Source of the DNA: Streptomyces sp. NBC_01116
GTDB lineage: Bacteria > Actinomycetota > Actinomycetes > Streptomycetales > Streptomycetaceae
Assembly: GCF_041435495.1 (NCBI RefSeq)
Contig: NZ_CP108644.1
Location: 3,767,501-3,831,500, forward strand
DNA length: 64,000 bases
Direction of reading: 5' to 3'
Shown here piece by piece: positions 48,915-57,803 of this stretch. Each line of letters opens with the position of its first letter. Position 1 is the stretch's first letter. Made by a program: the position numbers and the translations under genes. The notes under the pieces are model-generated. The model ran no database searches. It saw only the letters and a program-made list of their open reading frames with translations, and was not told the DNA's origin.

Positions 48915-50224
48915 GGGTAGCCCGCCGCCTTGCGTTCGACCGGTCGGTGTGCCCTCACGCGTACGGCCGGGGCCAGAACCGCGGCGACGAGGCAGCCGGC
49001 CGCCAGCGCGGCCCACACCGCGTCGTACGTGCCGAGGGCGTCCCGCGCGGTGGCCCCGAGATACGCCGAGGCGCCCGCCCCCAGCTGGTGGGCCGCGTTC
49101 GTCCAGCCGAAGACCACGGGGCCGTCGTCCCCGTACACGCGGCGGGCCAGCTCGATGACGGGCGGCACGGTCGCGACGTCGACGAGTCCGTAGACCACCG
49201 TGAACAGCAGCATCGGGGCCGTGACCGTGGAGGTGAACACCAGGGGCAGGGCGAGCAGGGTGAGCGCGCGGACGGCGAAGCAGACGGTCAGCAGACGGCG
49301 CGGATCGATCCGGTCGGTCAGCCACCCGGCCAGCAGCGCGCCGAGGGCGGAGAAGATCCCGACGAGCGACAGAAGCGAGGCCGCCGCCGTGGCCCGCATG
49401 CCGTGATCGTGCGCGGCGGGCGCCCAGTTGGACCACATGATGCCGTTGGTGGAGGCCCCGCAGAGGGCGAACATCCCGGCCAGCAACCAGAACGGACCGG
49501 TGCGCGCCGCACGCAGCAGCACCCTCAGCGCCCGGACGTCCGCCCCGGGGACCGGGGGCGGCCTCGGGACGAACTCCTCGGCCCCGTACGGCTTCACGCC
49601 CGCGTCCGCCGGGTGGTCGCGCAGCAGCAGGAACACCAGGGCGGCGACCGCCAGGGCCACCAGCGCCAGCGTCACCACCGGCGGACGCCAGCCGAAGCGG
49701 CCCACGGACCAGGCCAGCAGGGGCAGGAAGAGCAACTGGCCCAGGTGGCTGGAGGAGCTGAGCGCACCGGTCACCAGGCCGCGCCGCCGGTCGAACCAGC
49801 GGGCGGTGATCCCGGCGGCGAACGTCATGGTCAGGCAGCCGCTGCCGAGGCCGATCAGCACCCCCCAGTACGCGACCAGCTGCCACGGCCGCGTCATGAC
49901 GCCGGTGAGCAGCGCCCCCGCCGAGACCAGGAGCAGCGCGCCCATCACGACGCGGCGGGCCCCGACCCGGTCCATCAGCGCCGCCGCGAACGGGGCGGTG
50001 AGGCCGAACAGCACCATGTTCACCGAGGCGGCGAGCGCGACCTGCCCGCGCTCCCAGGCGTACTCCTCGTGCAGGGGCGTCACCAGCAGGCCCGGCACGG
50101 TGGTGAACGCCCCGGCCGTGACGATGGCCGCGCCCGCGACGGCGGCCATCAGCCAGGCGCGGTGGAGGAGGAAGGGCCGGCGGGAGGGCGGTGTGTGCGG
50201 GGGCATCGAGGTCGAGGAGGCCAT
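48902..50224 (-). CDS. MFS transporter
   Basis: 440 residues with twelve membrane helices. The loop between helices 2 and 3 is DRVGARRVVMGALLL, and after the long central loop (AEEFVPRPPPVPGADV) the matching loop is DRIDPRRLLTVCFAV. The ITARWFDRRRGLVTGALSSSSHLGQLLFLPLL region resembles the OFA/monocarboxylate branch. The ATG at 50224 has no strong ribosome site. Its stop codon lies inside operator copy 3 of the PadR regulator, so it may be read through into padR. Substrate unknown. Confidence 0.9.
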   Translation of the reverse strand: MASSTSMPPHTPPSRRPFLLHRAWLMAAVAGAAIVTAGAFTTVPGLLVTPLHEEYAWERGQVALAASVNMVLFGLTAPFAAALMDRVGARRVVMGALLLVSAGALLTGVMTRPWQLVAYWGVLIGLGSGCLTMTFAAGITARWFDRRRGLVTGALSSSSHLGQLLFLPLLAWSVGRFGWRPPVVTLALVALAVAALVFLLLRDHPADAGVKPYGAEEFVPRPPPVPGADVRALRVLLRAARTGPFWLLAGMFALCGASTNGIMWSNWAPAAHDHGMRATAAASLLSLVGIFSALGALLAGWLTDRIDPRRLLTVCFAVRALTLLALPLVFTSTVTAPMLLFTVVYGLVDVATVPPVIELARRVYGDDGPVVFGWTNAAHQLGAGASAYLGATARDALGTYDAVWAALAAGCLVAAVLAPAVRVRAHRPVERKAAGYPSQS

Positions 50225-50294
50225 GGCATCAGCGTCGCGACCGGGGCCCGGCCCCACGAGTGTCCGGATGGACCAGGTGCGCAAGGATATGGCC

Positions 50295-51374
50295 ATGACG
50301 GTCTTCACCCGCCCCGGGCGGCACCGCGTCGCCGTGCTCGCCCGCGAGGTCCTGCTCCCCATCGAGCTGGGCATCGTGCACCAGCTCTTCGGCCAGGCCC
50401 GGCACGGGGCCTCGGCGGACGGCGAGCCGCTGTACGAGGTCGCCACCTGCTCCCTGTCGCCCGGGGACGTGCGCACGGACGGCGACTTCACCGTGGCCGT
50501 CCCGCACGGCCCGGAGGCGCTGGCCGAGGCCGACACGGTGGTCGTCCTGTCCTCGTACGAGGACTACGTCCAGGAGACGCCGGCGCTCCCGGCCCCGCTG
50601 GCGGAGGCCCTCGCGCTGATCCGGCCCGGCGTCCGGGTGGCCTCGATCTGCACCGGGGCGTTCGTGCTGGCCTCGGCGGGGCTGCTCGACGGGCACCGGG
50701 CGACGACCCACTGGCGGTACACGGAGCTGTTCGCGCGGCTCTTCCCGCGGGTCGAGCTGGACCCGGACGTGCTCTACACCGACGGCGAGACCGTGCTGAC
50801 CTCGGCGGGCTGCGCCTCGGGGATCGACCTCTGCCTGCACATGATCCGCCGCGACCACGGGAGCGCCGTCGCGAACGACGTGGCCCGGCGCACGGTCGTG
50901 CCGCCCCACCGCGAGGGCGGGCAGGTCCAGTACATCCGCCGGCCGGTGCCCGAACGGTCGGCCCCGGGGACATCGGCCGCCCGCGCGTGGGCGCTGCGGC
51001 GGCTCCAGGACCCGATCACGCTGGGACAGTTGGCGGCCAGGGAGTCGATGAGCGTGCGGCACTTCACCCGGCGGTTCCGGGACGAGGTGGGCCTGACGCC
51101 GATGAACTGGCTGATCCACCAACGCATCGAACTGGCACGGGAGTTGCTGGAGGAGTCGGACGTACCCGTCGAGCAGGTGGCCGCGCGCGCCGGGCTCGGC
51201 ACGGCGGCCAATCTGCGCCGGCACTTCCACGCGGCGCTCGGCGTCTCGCCCAGCGCCTACCGCACCACGTTCCGGGGGCCGGCGGACCGAGGAGAGCCGA
51301 GGAAGGCGGAAGCCCCCGTCAGAACGGGAAGGCCGAGCGGCCGTGCTGGATCGACATCCACCGCTGGGTGGTGA
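50295..51374 (+). CDS. GlxA-type AraC-family transcriptional regulator
   Basis: 359 residues. The N-terminal DJ-1/PfpI-like domain runs from VAVLAREVLLPIELGIVHQLFG through VASICTGAFVLASAGLLDGHRATTHW, with the nucleophile-elbow Cys present. The C-terminal AraC double helix-turn-helix is RESMSVRHFTRRFRDEVG and VEQVAARAGLGTAANLRRHFHAALG. ATG at 50295 after AAGGA; an ATG two codons upstream is possible. The 3' end overlaps the aldehyde dehydrogenase gene by 56 bases on the opposite strand. It may regulate that gene or the divergent MFS transporter. Confidence 0.92.
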   Translation: MTVFTRPGRHRVAVLAREVLLPIELGIVHQLFGQARHGASADGEPLYEVATCSLSPGDVRTDGDFTVAVPHGPEALAEADTVVVLSSYEDYVQETPALPAPLAEALALIRPGVRVASICTGAFVLASAGLLDGHRATTHWRYTELFARLFPRVELDPDVLYTDGETVLTSAGCASGIDLCLHMIRRDHGSAVANDVARRTVVPPHREGGQVQYIRRPVPERSAPGTSAARAWALRRLQDPITLGQLAARESMSVRHFTRRFRDEVGLTPMNWLIHQRIELARELLEESDVPVEQVAARAGLGTAANLRRHFHAALGVSPSAYRTTFRGPADRGEPRKAEAPVRTGRPSGRAGSTSTAGW

Positions 51375-52776
51375 ACGCCTCGACGACGGCCTCGCCGTTC
51401 AGCCGCCCCACCCCGGACGTCTTCTCGCCGCCGAACGCGACCAGCGGGTCGTCCTGCACGGTGGAGTCGTTGACGTGGAACATCCCGCTGACGATGCGCT
51501 GCGCGAACTTCACACCGCGCTCCGCGTCCCGGGTGTGCACCGCGCCGCTGAGTCCGTACGGGCTCTCGTTGACCATCCGCACGGCCTCCTCCTCGCCGTC
51601 GAACGTCATCAGCAGGGCCACCGGGCCGAGGATCTCCTGGTGAAGCAGCGGGGAGTCCTCCGCGAGGTCGGTCAGGACGGTCGGACCGACGACGTTGCCG
51701 ACGGTCCGGCCGCGCACGAGTGCCGTCGCGCCGTCCGCGACCGCCCGGTCCACCAGAGCGTCCAGCGCGTCGGCCTGGAAGGCGTTGATGACCGGTCCGA
51801 TCCGGGTCTCCGGGTCCCTCGGGTCCCCGGTCTTCAGCGCGGCCACCTCGGCGGTGAACCGCTCGGTGAACTCCGCCGCCACCGACCGGTCCACCAGGAT
51901 GCGGTTGGCCGCCATGCTGACCTGCCCCTGGTGCAGGAAGCGGCTGAAGACGGCCGCCCGGACCGCGTAGTCGACGTCGGCGTCCTCCAGCACCACCAGG
52001 GCGCTGTTCCCGCTCAGTTCGAGGATGGTCCGCTTGAAGGCGCCCGCCGCGGTGGCGGCGACGTGCCGGCCGACGCGGTCGGAGCCGGTGAACGAGATCA
52101 CCTTGGGCACGGGGTGCTCGATGAACGCGTCGCCGATCTCGGCGCTGTCGGTGATCACCACGTTGAGCAGCCCGGCCGGCAGTCCGGCGTCCTCGAAGAT
52201 CCTCGCGATCAGACCGCCGCCCACGACGGGCGCGTTCTGGTGGGGCTTCACGACGACCGCGTTGCCGAGCGCCAGCGCGGGCGCGACGGACTTCATCGTC
52301 ACCAGGAAGGGGAAGTTGAAGGCGCTGATGACGCCCACGACGCCGACGGGCAGCCGGTAGAGCCGGTTCTCCCGGCCGTCCCCCACGGCGGGCAGCAGCC
52401 GCCCGGTGGGCCGCAGCGCCTGGCGGATCGCCTCGCGCAGGAACTCGGTGGCACCGCGGACCTCGTACTGGGCCCGCAGCCGGGTGCCGCCCAGTTCGTC
52501 GATGATCGCCTCGACGATCTGTTCCGTGCGCTCATGGGTGGCGCGCAGCGCGCGTTCGAGGACGGCGCGGCGCTCGTACGGATTGACGGCGGCCCATTCC
52601 CGCTGGGCCCGCTCGGCGGCCCGGTAGGCCCGGTCGACCTCCAGCGCGGTGGCCACGGTGACGGCGGCGAGTTTCTCACCGTTGTAGGGATTGAAATCGA
52701 TGATGTCCCACGAGCCGCTGCCGATCAGCCACTCGCCGTCGATGTACTGGTGGGCCAGTTCATGGAAGTAGGACAT
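51319..52776 (-). CDS. Aldehyde dehydrogenase homologue with Ser in place of the catalytic Cys
   Basis: 485 residues, nearest in feel to benzaldehyde/vanillin dehydrogenases. NAD-binding and catalytic parts: SAFNFPFLVTMKSVAPALALGN (Asn154), FTGSDRVGRHV, LELSGNSALVVLEDAD (Glu253), QEILGPVALLMTF. The nucleophile position in FLHQGQVSMAANR is Ser287 (AGC at 51918-51916), where the family has Cys. All else is intact, so either a changed chemistry or a pseudoenzyme is possible. ATG after AAGGGA. It converges on and overlaps the GlxA-type regulator. Confidence 0.92.
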   Translation of the reverse strand: MSYFHELAHQYIDGEWLIGSGSWDIIDFNPYNGEKLAAVTVATALEVDRAYRAAERAQREWAAVNPYERRAVLERALRATHERTEQIVEAIIDELGGTRLRAQYEVRGATEFLREAIRQALRPTGRLLPAVGDGRENRLYRLPVGVVGVISAFNFPFLVTMKSVAPALALGNAVVVKPHQNAPVVGGGLIARIFEDAGLPAGLLNVVITDSAEIGDAFIEHPVPKVISFTGSDRVGRHVAATAAGAFKRTILELSGNSALVVLEDADVDYAVRAAVFSRFLHQGQVSMAANRILVDRSVAAEFTERFTAEVAALKTGDPRDPETRIGPVINAFQADALDALVDRAVADGATALVRGRTVGNVVGPTVLTDLAEDSPLLHQEILGPVALLMTFDGEEEAVRMVNESPYGLSGAVHTRDAERGVKFAQRIVSGMFHVNDSTVQDDPLVAFGGEKTSGVGRLNGEAVVEAFTTQRWMSIQHGRSAFPF

Positions 52777-52834
52777 GCAATCCCTTACTGCAGGCGTTCG
52801 CAGACTCCTGATGCGACGTCATCGTACTGAGAAA

Positions 52835-53716
52835 TTACGCCAGTTGGAGTAGACCGCGCAGAAGATCCCGACTGTCTTCCGGCGTGGGGCTGTCCTGGGC
52901 GAGACCCGCCATGGCCTTTTCGTACTGCGCGACTTCCTCGGGCTTGTCCAGATAGAGCGCACTCGTCAGCTGCTCCAAATAGACAATGTCCGACAGGTCG
53001 GATTCCGGGAAACGCAGCATCGTGAACGATCCGCTCTCACCGGCATGACCGCCGTGACTGAAGGGCATGACCTGAAGCGTGATGTTCGGCTGCTCCGACA
53101 TATCGATCAGATGCCGCAATTGGGCACGCATGACGTCGCGTTCGCCGTACGGGCGACGCAGCGCCGCCTCGTCGAGAACGGCGTGGAACGCCGGGGCGCG
53201 CTCCGAGACGAGGGCCTTCTGCCGTTCCAGGCGCAGGGCCACCCGGCGGTCGATCTCGGCGGGCGAGGCACCGCGCATCCCGCGCGAGACGACGGCGTGG
53301 GCGTATGCCTCGGTCTGCAACAGCCCGTGCACGAACTGCACTTCATAGATACGGATGAGGGAGGCGGCACCTTCCAGGCCGATGTACGTCTGGAACCAGC
53401 CGGGCAGCACATCGCCGTAACTGTGCCACCAGCCCGCCACGTTGGCCTCACGGGCCAGGCCGAGGAGGGAGTCCCGCTCCGCCTCGTCCGCGACTCCGTA
53501 GAGCGTGAGCAGATCCTCGACGTCCCTGGCCTTGAAGCTCACCCGTCCCAACTCCATGCGGCTGATCTTCGATTCGGAGGCCCGGATCGAGTAGCCGGCC
53601 GCCTCACGGGTGATTCCGCGCGACTCCCGCAATCTCCTGAGCTGAGAGCCCAGGAGGATGCGCCGCACCACCGATCCACTCGACTCGCCTGCCGACACTG
53701 GTCCGACCCTCCCCAT
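52835..53716 (-). CDS. XRE-family regulator with DUF5753
   Basis: 293 residues. The N-terminal helix-turn-helix is LRRLRESRGITREAAGYSIRASESKISRMELG (about residues 26-57), and the rest is the DUF5753 domain (WWHSYGDVLPGWFQTYIGLEGAASLIRIYE, FVHGLLQTEAYAHAVV, ITLQVMPFSHGGHAGESGSFTMLRF). Streptomyces has dozens of such proteins; WhiJ and AbaA cluster members control development, paired with DUF397 proteins. Here the divergent HATPase gene and a DUF397 gene complete the module. It likely binds the 19-bp sites in both intergenic regions. Confidence 0.92.
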   Translation of the reverse strand: MGRVGPVSAGESSGSVVRRILLGSQLRRLRESRGITREAAGYSIRASESKISRMELGRVSFKARDVEDLLTLYGVADEAERDSLLGLAREANVAGWWHSYGDVLPGWFQTYIGLEGAASLIRIYEVQFVHGLLQTEAYAHAVVSRGMRGASPAEIDRRVALRLERQKALVSERAPAFHAVLDEAALRRPYGERDVMRAQLRHLIDMSEQPNITLQVMPFSHGGHAGESGSFTMLRFPESDLSDIVYLEQLTSALYLDKPEEVAQYEKAMAGLAQDSPTPEDSRDLLRGLLQLA

Positions 53717-54032
53717 CGCCTACCTGGCATCCGGAGCCCCCCAACCCCGAGTGCCGGATTCTGCCACCAAAACGCTTCAGCCCGTACTCATTCGATTACG
53801 GAAACGGGAAGACGTCCGGAAACCTCCGAAACTGACCTCGGGAAGAAATACCCCAGAACCACCACGCTATCGGGCAGGTCCGGCGCGTGCACGTGCATCT
53901 GCCCTTGCATCTGCCCTGCGCATTCGGAACCATGGTCCTCGCGCACCTGCGTGCTCGTGTTGTGCCGCTGTACCCCCCGCAGTACCGCTACAGGCAGTGC
54001 CGCTACAGCCGCGAATCCCGGGAGTGCCTCGT
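53717..54032. promoter_or_regulatory. Divergent control region between the XRE regulator and the HATPase gene
   Basis: 316 bp without a gene, less G/C-rich than its surroundings. It holds the 19-bp site shared with the DUF397 promoter (53884-53902), an adjoining 12-bp tandem repeat (53894-53917), and a pair of CCGCTAC repeats (near 53985-54007). Promoters for both flanking genes must lie here; I cannot place them with confidence. Confidence 0.6.
53884..53917. promoter_or_regulatory. Operator candidate: 19-bp shared site plus tandem TGCATCTGCCCT
   Basis: CGCGTGCACGTGCATCTGC occurs here and, inverted and identical, at 54916-54934. Here it runs into two perfect 12-bp repeats of TGCATCTGCCCT (53894-53905, 53906-53917), about one helical turn apart. 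This is a plausible cooperative binding array for the XRE regulator. Confidence 0.6.
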
Positions 54033-54560
54033 ATGGGGACGAATGGATCGACGATGCTCGAGCCGTTACGGCAGGGGCTTCCCCCCACCGACCCCTCAGG
54101 GGTTGCCGGATCGGCGTCCTGCGCTCTGCCCGCACGCTACGAAGCGGTCGGCGGAGCAAGGAAATTCACCCGGTCGACGCTGGAGCGGTGGGAACTGGGC
54201 GACCGTTTCGACGATGTCGCCCTGGTGGTGTCCGAACTCGTCACCAACGCCCTGCGCCACGCGCTGCCCGAGGATCCGCCCCGGGAATTGACGGACCCGC
54301 CGGTGCGACTGCACCTGATGCGCTGGACCTCGCGACTGGTGTGCGCCGTGCGCGACCCCAGCCGGGAGAGCCCGGTGGCGGGCGAGGCGGCGGATTCCGC
54401 CGAATCAGGCCGCGGGCTGTTCCTGGTGGAATGCGTCAGTGACAGCTGGGGCTGGCACCCCTCTCCCGTACCGCTCGGAGAACTGCCTTCCGGGCCGCTG
54501 TACGGCAAGGTCGTCTGGGCCCTTTTCCGGCTCCAGGAGAACCCGAAGACGGGTTCGTGA
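54033..54560 (+). CDS. HATPase_c ATP-binding protein (anti-sigma-factor-like)
   Basis: 175 residues related to SpoIIAB/RsbW kinases. It has the N box VALVVSELVTNALRHAL, a G1-like segment LVCAVRDPS, and the glycine-rich part SAESGRGLFLVECVSD. The usual second G box is short, as in many Streptomyces copies. ATG at 54033, with GGGAG ten bases upstream. It belongs to the XRE-HATPase-DUF397 trio typical of Streptomyces developmental clusters. Its binding partner (a sigma factor or the XRE protein) is unknown. Confidence 0.87.
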   Translation: MGTNGSTMLEPLRQGLPPTDPSGVAGSASCALPARYEAVGGARKFTRSTLERWELGDRFDDVALVVSELVTNALRHALPEDPPRELTDPPVRLHLMRWTSRLVCAVRDPSRESPVAGEAADSAESGRGLFLVECVSDSWGWHPSPVPLGELPSGPLYGKVVWALFRLQENPKTGS

Positions 54561-54597
54561 GTACCCCGGTCCGGCCCGTCACGGGCCGGACCCCGCG

Positions 54598-54840
54598 TCA
54601 GGCGCCGGCGGCGAGGTGGTCGAACTCGCCGTCCTTGACGCCGAGCAGCAGCGCCTCTATCTCCGCAGGCGTATAGACGAGGGCGGGCCCGTCGGGGTGG
54701 CGGGAGTTCCGCATCGCCACATTCCCTCCGGGCAGCCGCGCGAACTCCACACAGGATCCCTGGGAGTTGCTGTGCCTGCTCTTCTGCCAGACGACTCCGC
54801 GAAGCTCTGTGGCCGCCATGCCGTTGTACACGTCGTGCAC
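54598..54840 (-). CDS. DUF397 protein
   Basis: 80 residues from the GTG at 54840, which has GGGGAG at ideal spacing; a TTG at 54861 is less likely. The family core is present: ELRGVVWQKSRHSNSQGSCVEFARL, NVAMRNSRHPDGPALVYTPAEIEALL. DUF397 proteins partner with XRE-DUF5753 regulators such as WhiJ and modulate their DNA binding. It is convergent with the HATPase gene, and its promoter carries the 19-bp site found in the divergent region at 53.9 kb. Confidence 0.92.
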   Translation of the reverse strand: MHDVYNGMAATELRGVVWQKSRHSNSQGSCVEFARLPGGNVAMRNSRHPDGPALVYTPAEIEALLLGVKDGEFDHLAAGA

Positions 54841-54884
54841 AGGACGCTCCCCGAGTTGCAAGGTGCAGGTGTCAACTAGCTCGG

Positions 54885-54890
54885 ATCATA
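54885..54890 (-). promoter_or_regulatory. Candidate -10 for the DUF397 gene
   Basis: TATGAT on the minus strand, about 45 bp before the start codon. A weak -35 (TGCATT) would fall near 54908-54913, next to the shared 19-bp site. Confidence 0.4.
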
Positions 54891-54915
54891 GCTCTGTTCA
54901 TATGCCAATGCATGA

Positions 54916-54934
54916 GCAGATGCACGTGCACGCG
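54916..54934. promoter_or_regulatory. Second copy of the 19-bp shared operator
   Basis: GCAGATGCACGTGCACGCG is the exact reverse complement of 53884-53902. It lies 76 bp upstream of the DUF397 start, just upstream of the inferred -35. Confidence 0.65.
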
Positions 54935-55095
54935 GGGTGTTCCTTTGATTACAGGCTTTTGCGCCCCGGTCGCACCCTCCGGGAAGAGAGACGAACGGCA
55001 CGCCTATTTCGCTCCCGTTCAAGGGAGTTGATCGATACGGACCTTGGTAACGTGGCGCGGTCCTTCGACCGGAAAACAGCAAGGGGGAACTCCAC

Positions 55096-55611
55096 GTGAT
55101 CAGGTCTCTACGCACCGGTGCCGTCGCGGTCGCCGCTCTCGCCGCCTCACTGGCGCTGACCGCATGCGGTGGCGACGACGCGGGCAAGGACTCCGGCGCG
55201 GACTCCGCGGCGAGCGCGACGCCCGGGAGCGGCGGCGGCAACGGTTCCGGGGAGCCCGCAGGCGGCGCCGTGGACGCCGCCGCGCTGGAGGGCACCTGGG
55301 TGGGACTGACGGACGGGAAGAACGTCACCGTGTCCGTCAGCGCCCGCAAGGTCGCGCTGGTGGCCGACCAGTCCGTGTGCCAGGGCGATGTGAAGGACAT
55401 GGGCGGCGAACCGATGCTGGCGCTGAAGTGCACCGGCGGCTCCACCGACCGCACGATGGGCGCGATCGACTCCGTGGACGGCTCGAAGCTGGTCCTGTCG
55501 TGGGACGGCGGCGCCAAGGACACCCTCACCAAGGCCGAACCCGGCAAGCTGCCGAGCGGCATGCCCTCGCTGCCGGACCTCGGGGACCTGCCCGAGGTGC
55601 CCGCGCCGTGA
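55096..55611 (+). CDS. Secreted lipoprotein of unknown function
   Basis: 171 residues. The signal peptide ends in the lipobox LTAC with Cys24, then a Gly/Ser/Ala linker to about residue 62. A small beta-rich domain follows (LEGTWVGLTDGKNVTVSVSARKVALVAD), with two Cys that could pair (SVCQGDVKD and LKCTGG). The tail is Pro-rich. GTG start after AAGGGGGAA. It stands alone between the DUF397 and FUSC genes. I do not recognise a characterised family. Confidence 0.85.
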   Translation: MIRSLRTGAVAVAALAASLALTACGGDDAGKDSGADSAASATPGSGGGNGSGEPAGGAVDAAALEGTWVGLTDGKNVTVSVSARKVALVADQSVCQGDVKDMGGEPMLALKCTGGSTDRTMGAIDSVDGSKLVLSWDGGAKDTLTKAEPGKLPSGMPSLPDLGDLPEVPAP

Positions 55612-55640
55612 CGCCCTCGAGGGCCTGACGCCCGGGCCGC

Positions 55641-57767
55641 TCAGCCCTCGGCCAGCGTGCTGCTGACCCGGGTGGAGCCGCCCCGCTCGTCCAGGGCGCG
55701 GGTGAACTCCTCCAGCGCGTCCAGGAGCAGCGCCGCGCCCCGGCGCACGACCGGGTCGCCGATCGGCGTCGTGCCGTCGTCCGTCGGGGTGGGCATGTCC
55801 CAGTGGGCCACCGCGTCCACGACCGGCTGCCAGTCGGGCAGCCGCCGCTCCCGTACGGCCCTGGCGCCCTTCTCGGTGGCCCGGCGCAAGGCCTCGGCCA
55901 GTTGGGCGGCGCCGGGCACCGGGTCGGCCGACCGGGCCGGCAGATGGGCCTCCAGGACCATCGCCGACCGGCCCAGCTGGGCCAGCGCGTGCTGGGCGTC
56001 GGTCGCGGCGGCCCGGGAGATGCCCCGGTGGCGTACGGGTTCGTGCTGGGCGGTCGCCAGCGCCTCCTGCCACGCCACACGGGCCTCCCGGGTGGCGATC
56101 AGGGCCTCCCGGACGTCCTCGGCGTCCCGGTCGGCGGGGTCCGCGTACCGGTCGACGACCGTGGCCGCGTACCGCCCGTCCGCCACCAGCCACTCGGCCA
56201 GCCGGTTGCGCAGCCGCGGGGTCTCCCAGGCCGGGTAGACGGCGTAGGAGATCATCGCGAGGAGTCCGCCGACGAGCGTCAGCACGATGCGCTCGGTGAC
56301 GGTCTGGGACCAGTCGTCGCCGGCCATGCCGAGCAGGAAGACGACGTACGCGGCGACGCAGACCTGGCCGACCGCGTAGCCGGTGCGCATCAGCAGGTAC
56401 ATCAGCCAGGCGCAGACCACCGCGAGGAGCGCCGAGAGCCGGGCGTCGGGGGTGGTGGTCTGCACGACGGCGGTGGCCAGCCCGACGCCGACCAGGGTGC
56501 CGCCGAAGCGTCCCGCCGCGCGGGCGTACGTCTGCGAGAACTCGGGCCGCATCACCATGACGGCGGTCATCGGGGCCCAGTAGCCGTGGCCGAGCGGCAC
56601 GGCCTCGCCGACGAAGTACCCGGAGACGGCGACCACCGAGACCCGGACGGCGTGACGCAGGATCGGCGAGCCGTGGTGCAGCTCGCGGCGCATCGAGGCC
56701 AGCACCACCGGGACCAGCTTCAGCAGCGTGGGCCGGTGCCGGGTGTCCGGGGCCAGGTCGGTGGGGATGCCGCTGTCGGTCCCGGTGCCCTCCGCGATCT
56801 CCAGGACGTCGTCGAGCAGGGCCGCGAGCCGGTCGGCGGCGCGGCGGGCGGGGCCGACGAGGATCACGTCGTTGTCGGGGGTCTTCAGGACGCCCAGGTC
56901 GGTGGCGGAGAGATGGACGGGTTCGCCGTGCCGGACGGCCCGCGCGGCGGCGTCCAGGACCGATCCGGCCGCGCCCAGCAGCTCGTTCACCCAGAGCCGC
57001 TCGAGGCCGTCGCCCGGCACCCCCATCGCCGGGTCCGCGAGCGAGGCGAGCACCGGGCGCAGCCGCTCGGCGACCCCCCGGGCCCCGTGCAGTTCGGCGG
57101 GGCGGCGGCGGGCCTGGCGCGGGGTGACGGCGGCGGCGCTGCGGGCGGTCATCAGGGGCAGCGGGTCGAAGGGGGCGACCGGGTCGTGACGCAGCCGCCG
57201 GGCGTAGTCGGCCTCGGCGGCCAGGGCGTCGGCGAGCGCGTCGCGCTGGGCGCCCCATCTGCGGACCGGGAAGAGGACGATGAGCGCCGCCTGGACGAAG
57301 CCGCCGACGGCGATCATCCCCGCGTGGGCGGCGGCGTCCACGACCGAGGTGGGCAGGGTGATCGTCACCAGCATGATCGCGACGTTCGACGCGGCGATGA
57401 TGCCGCCCGTGGGGCCCGCCGCCCAGGCGAGTCCGGCCAGGAAGGTCCAGGCGCCGAGGAGGCAGAGGAAGAGCACGACGTGCGCGCCGCTGACGTATCC
57501 GACGAACGTCGAGACGGCGAGGCTCACCCCGGAGACGAGGGCGAGGACGGGGCGGGGCCGCCAGCTGCGCTGGAAGGTGGCGATGGCGGCCTGGAAAGCG
57601 CCGAACGCGGAGCTGGCCGCGATCTCCGGCCCGAACAGCACGAGGCTGACCCCGACGACGACGGCGAGGCCGGCCGCACCGCGGAAGGCGATGAGGGGTT
57701 CCAGTCTCTGCCGCTCGATCTCCAGCCCCGAGCGGGCGGTCTCCTTCAGCGCCCGGAGCCAGCTCAT
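55641..57767 (-). CDS. FUSC-family membrane protein (aromatic acid exporter-like)
   Basis: 708 residues in two membrane bundles. The first (AAGLAVVVGVSLVLFGPEIAASSAFGAFQAAIATF onward) and the second (VSVVAVSGYFVGEAVPLGHGYWAPMTAVMVMRPEF onward, the FUSC core with the YWAPMTAVMVMRP motif) flank a soluble linker of about 180 residues, and a cytoplasmic C-terminal domain follows. Relatives (AaeB, YccS) export aromatic acids. ATG at 57767. No adaptor protein gene is adjacent. Substrate unknown. Confidence 0.9.
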   Translation of the reverse strand: MSWLRALKETARSGLEIERQRLEPLIAFRGAAGLAVVVGVSLVLFGPEIAASSAFGAFQAAIATFQRSWRPRPVLALVSGVSLAVSTFVGYVSGAHVVLFLCLLGAWTFLAGLAWAAGPTGGIIAASNVAIMLVTITLPTSVVDAAAHAGMIAVGGFVQAALIVLFPVRRWGAQRDALADALAAEADYARRLRHDPVAPFDPLPLMTARSAAAVTPRQARRRPAELHGARGVAERLRPVLASLADPAMGVPGDGLERLWVNELLGAAGSVLDAAARAVRHGEPVHLSATDLGVLKTPDNDVILVGPARRAADRLAALLDDVLEIAEGTGTDSGIPTDLAPDTRHRPTLLKLVPVVLASMRRELHHGSPILRHAVRVSVVAVSGYFVGEAVPLGHGYWAPMTAVMVMRPEFSQTYARAAGRFGGTLVGVGLATAVVQTTTPDARLSALLAVVCAWLMYLLMRTGYAVGQVCVAAYVVFLLGMAGDDWSQTVTERIVLTLVGGLLAMISYAVYPAWETPRLRNRLAEWLVADGRYAATVVDRYADPADRDAEDVREALIATREARVAWQEALATAQHEPVRHRGISRAAATDAQHALAQLGRSAMVLEAHLPARSADPVPGAAQLAEALRRATEKGARAVRERRLPDWQPVVDAVAHWDMPTPTDDGTTPIGDPVVRRGAALLLDALEEFTRALDERGGSTRVSSTLAEG

Positions 57768-57803
57768 GGGCCGAGCCTAACCGCAAAGTGCGACAAGCCT
57801 GAC

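Noticed and set aside
46342..50224. Biosynthetic cluster with resistance exporter
   Set aside because: The DrrAB-like exporter, PadR regulator and MFS transporter have no biosynthetic enzymes around them.
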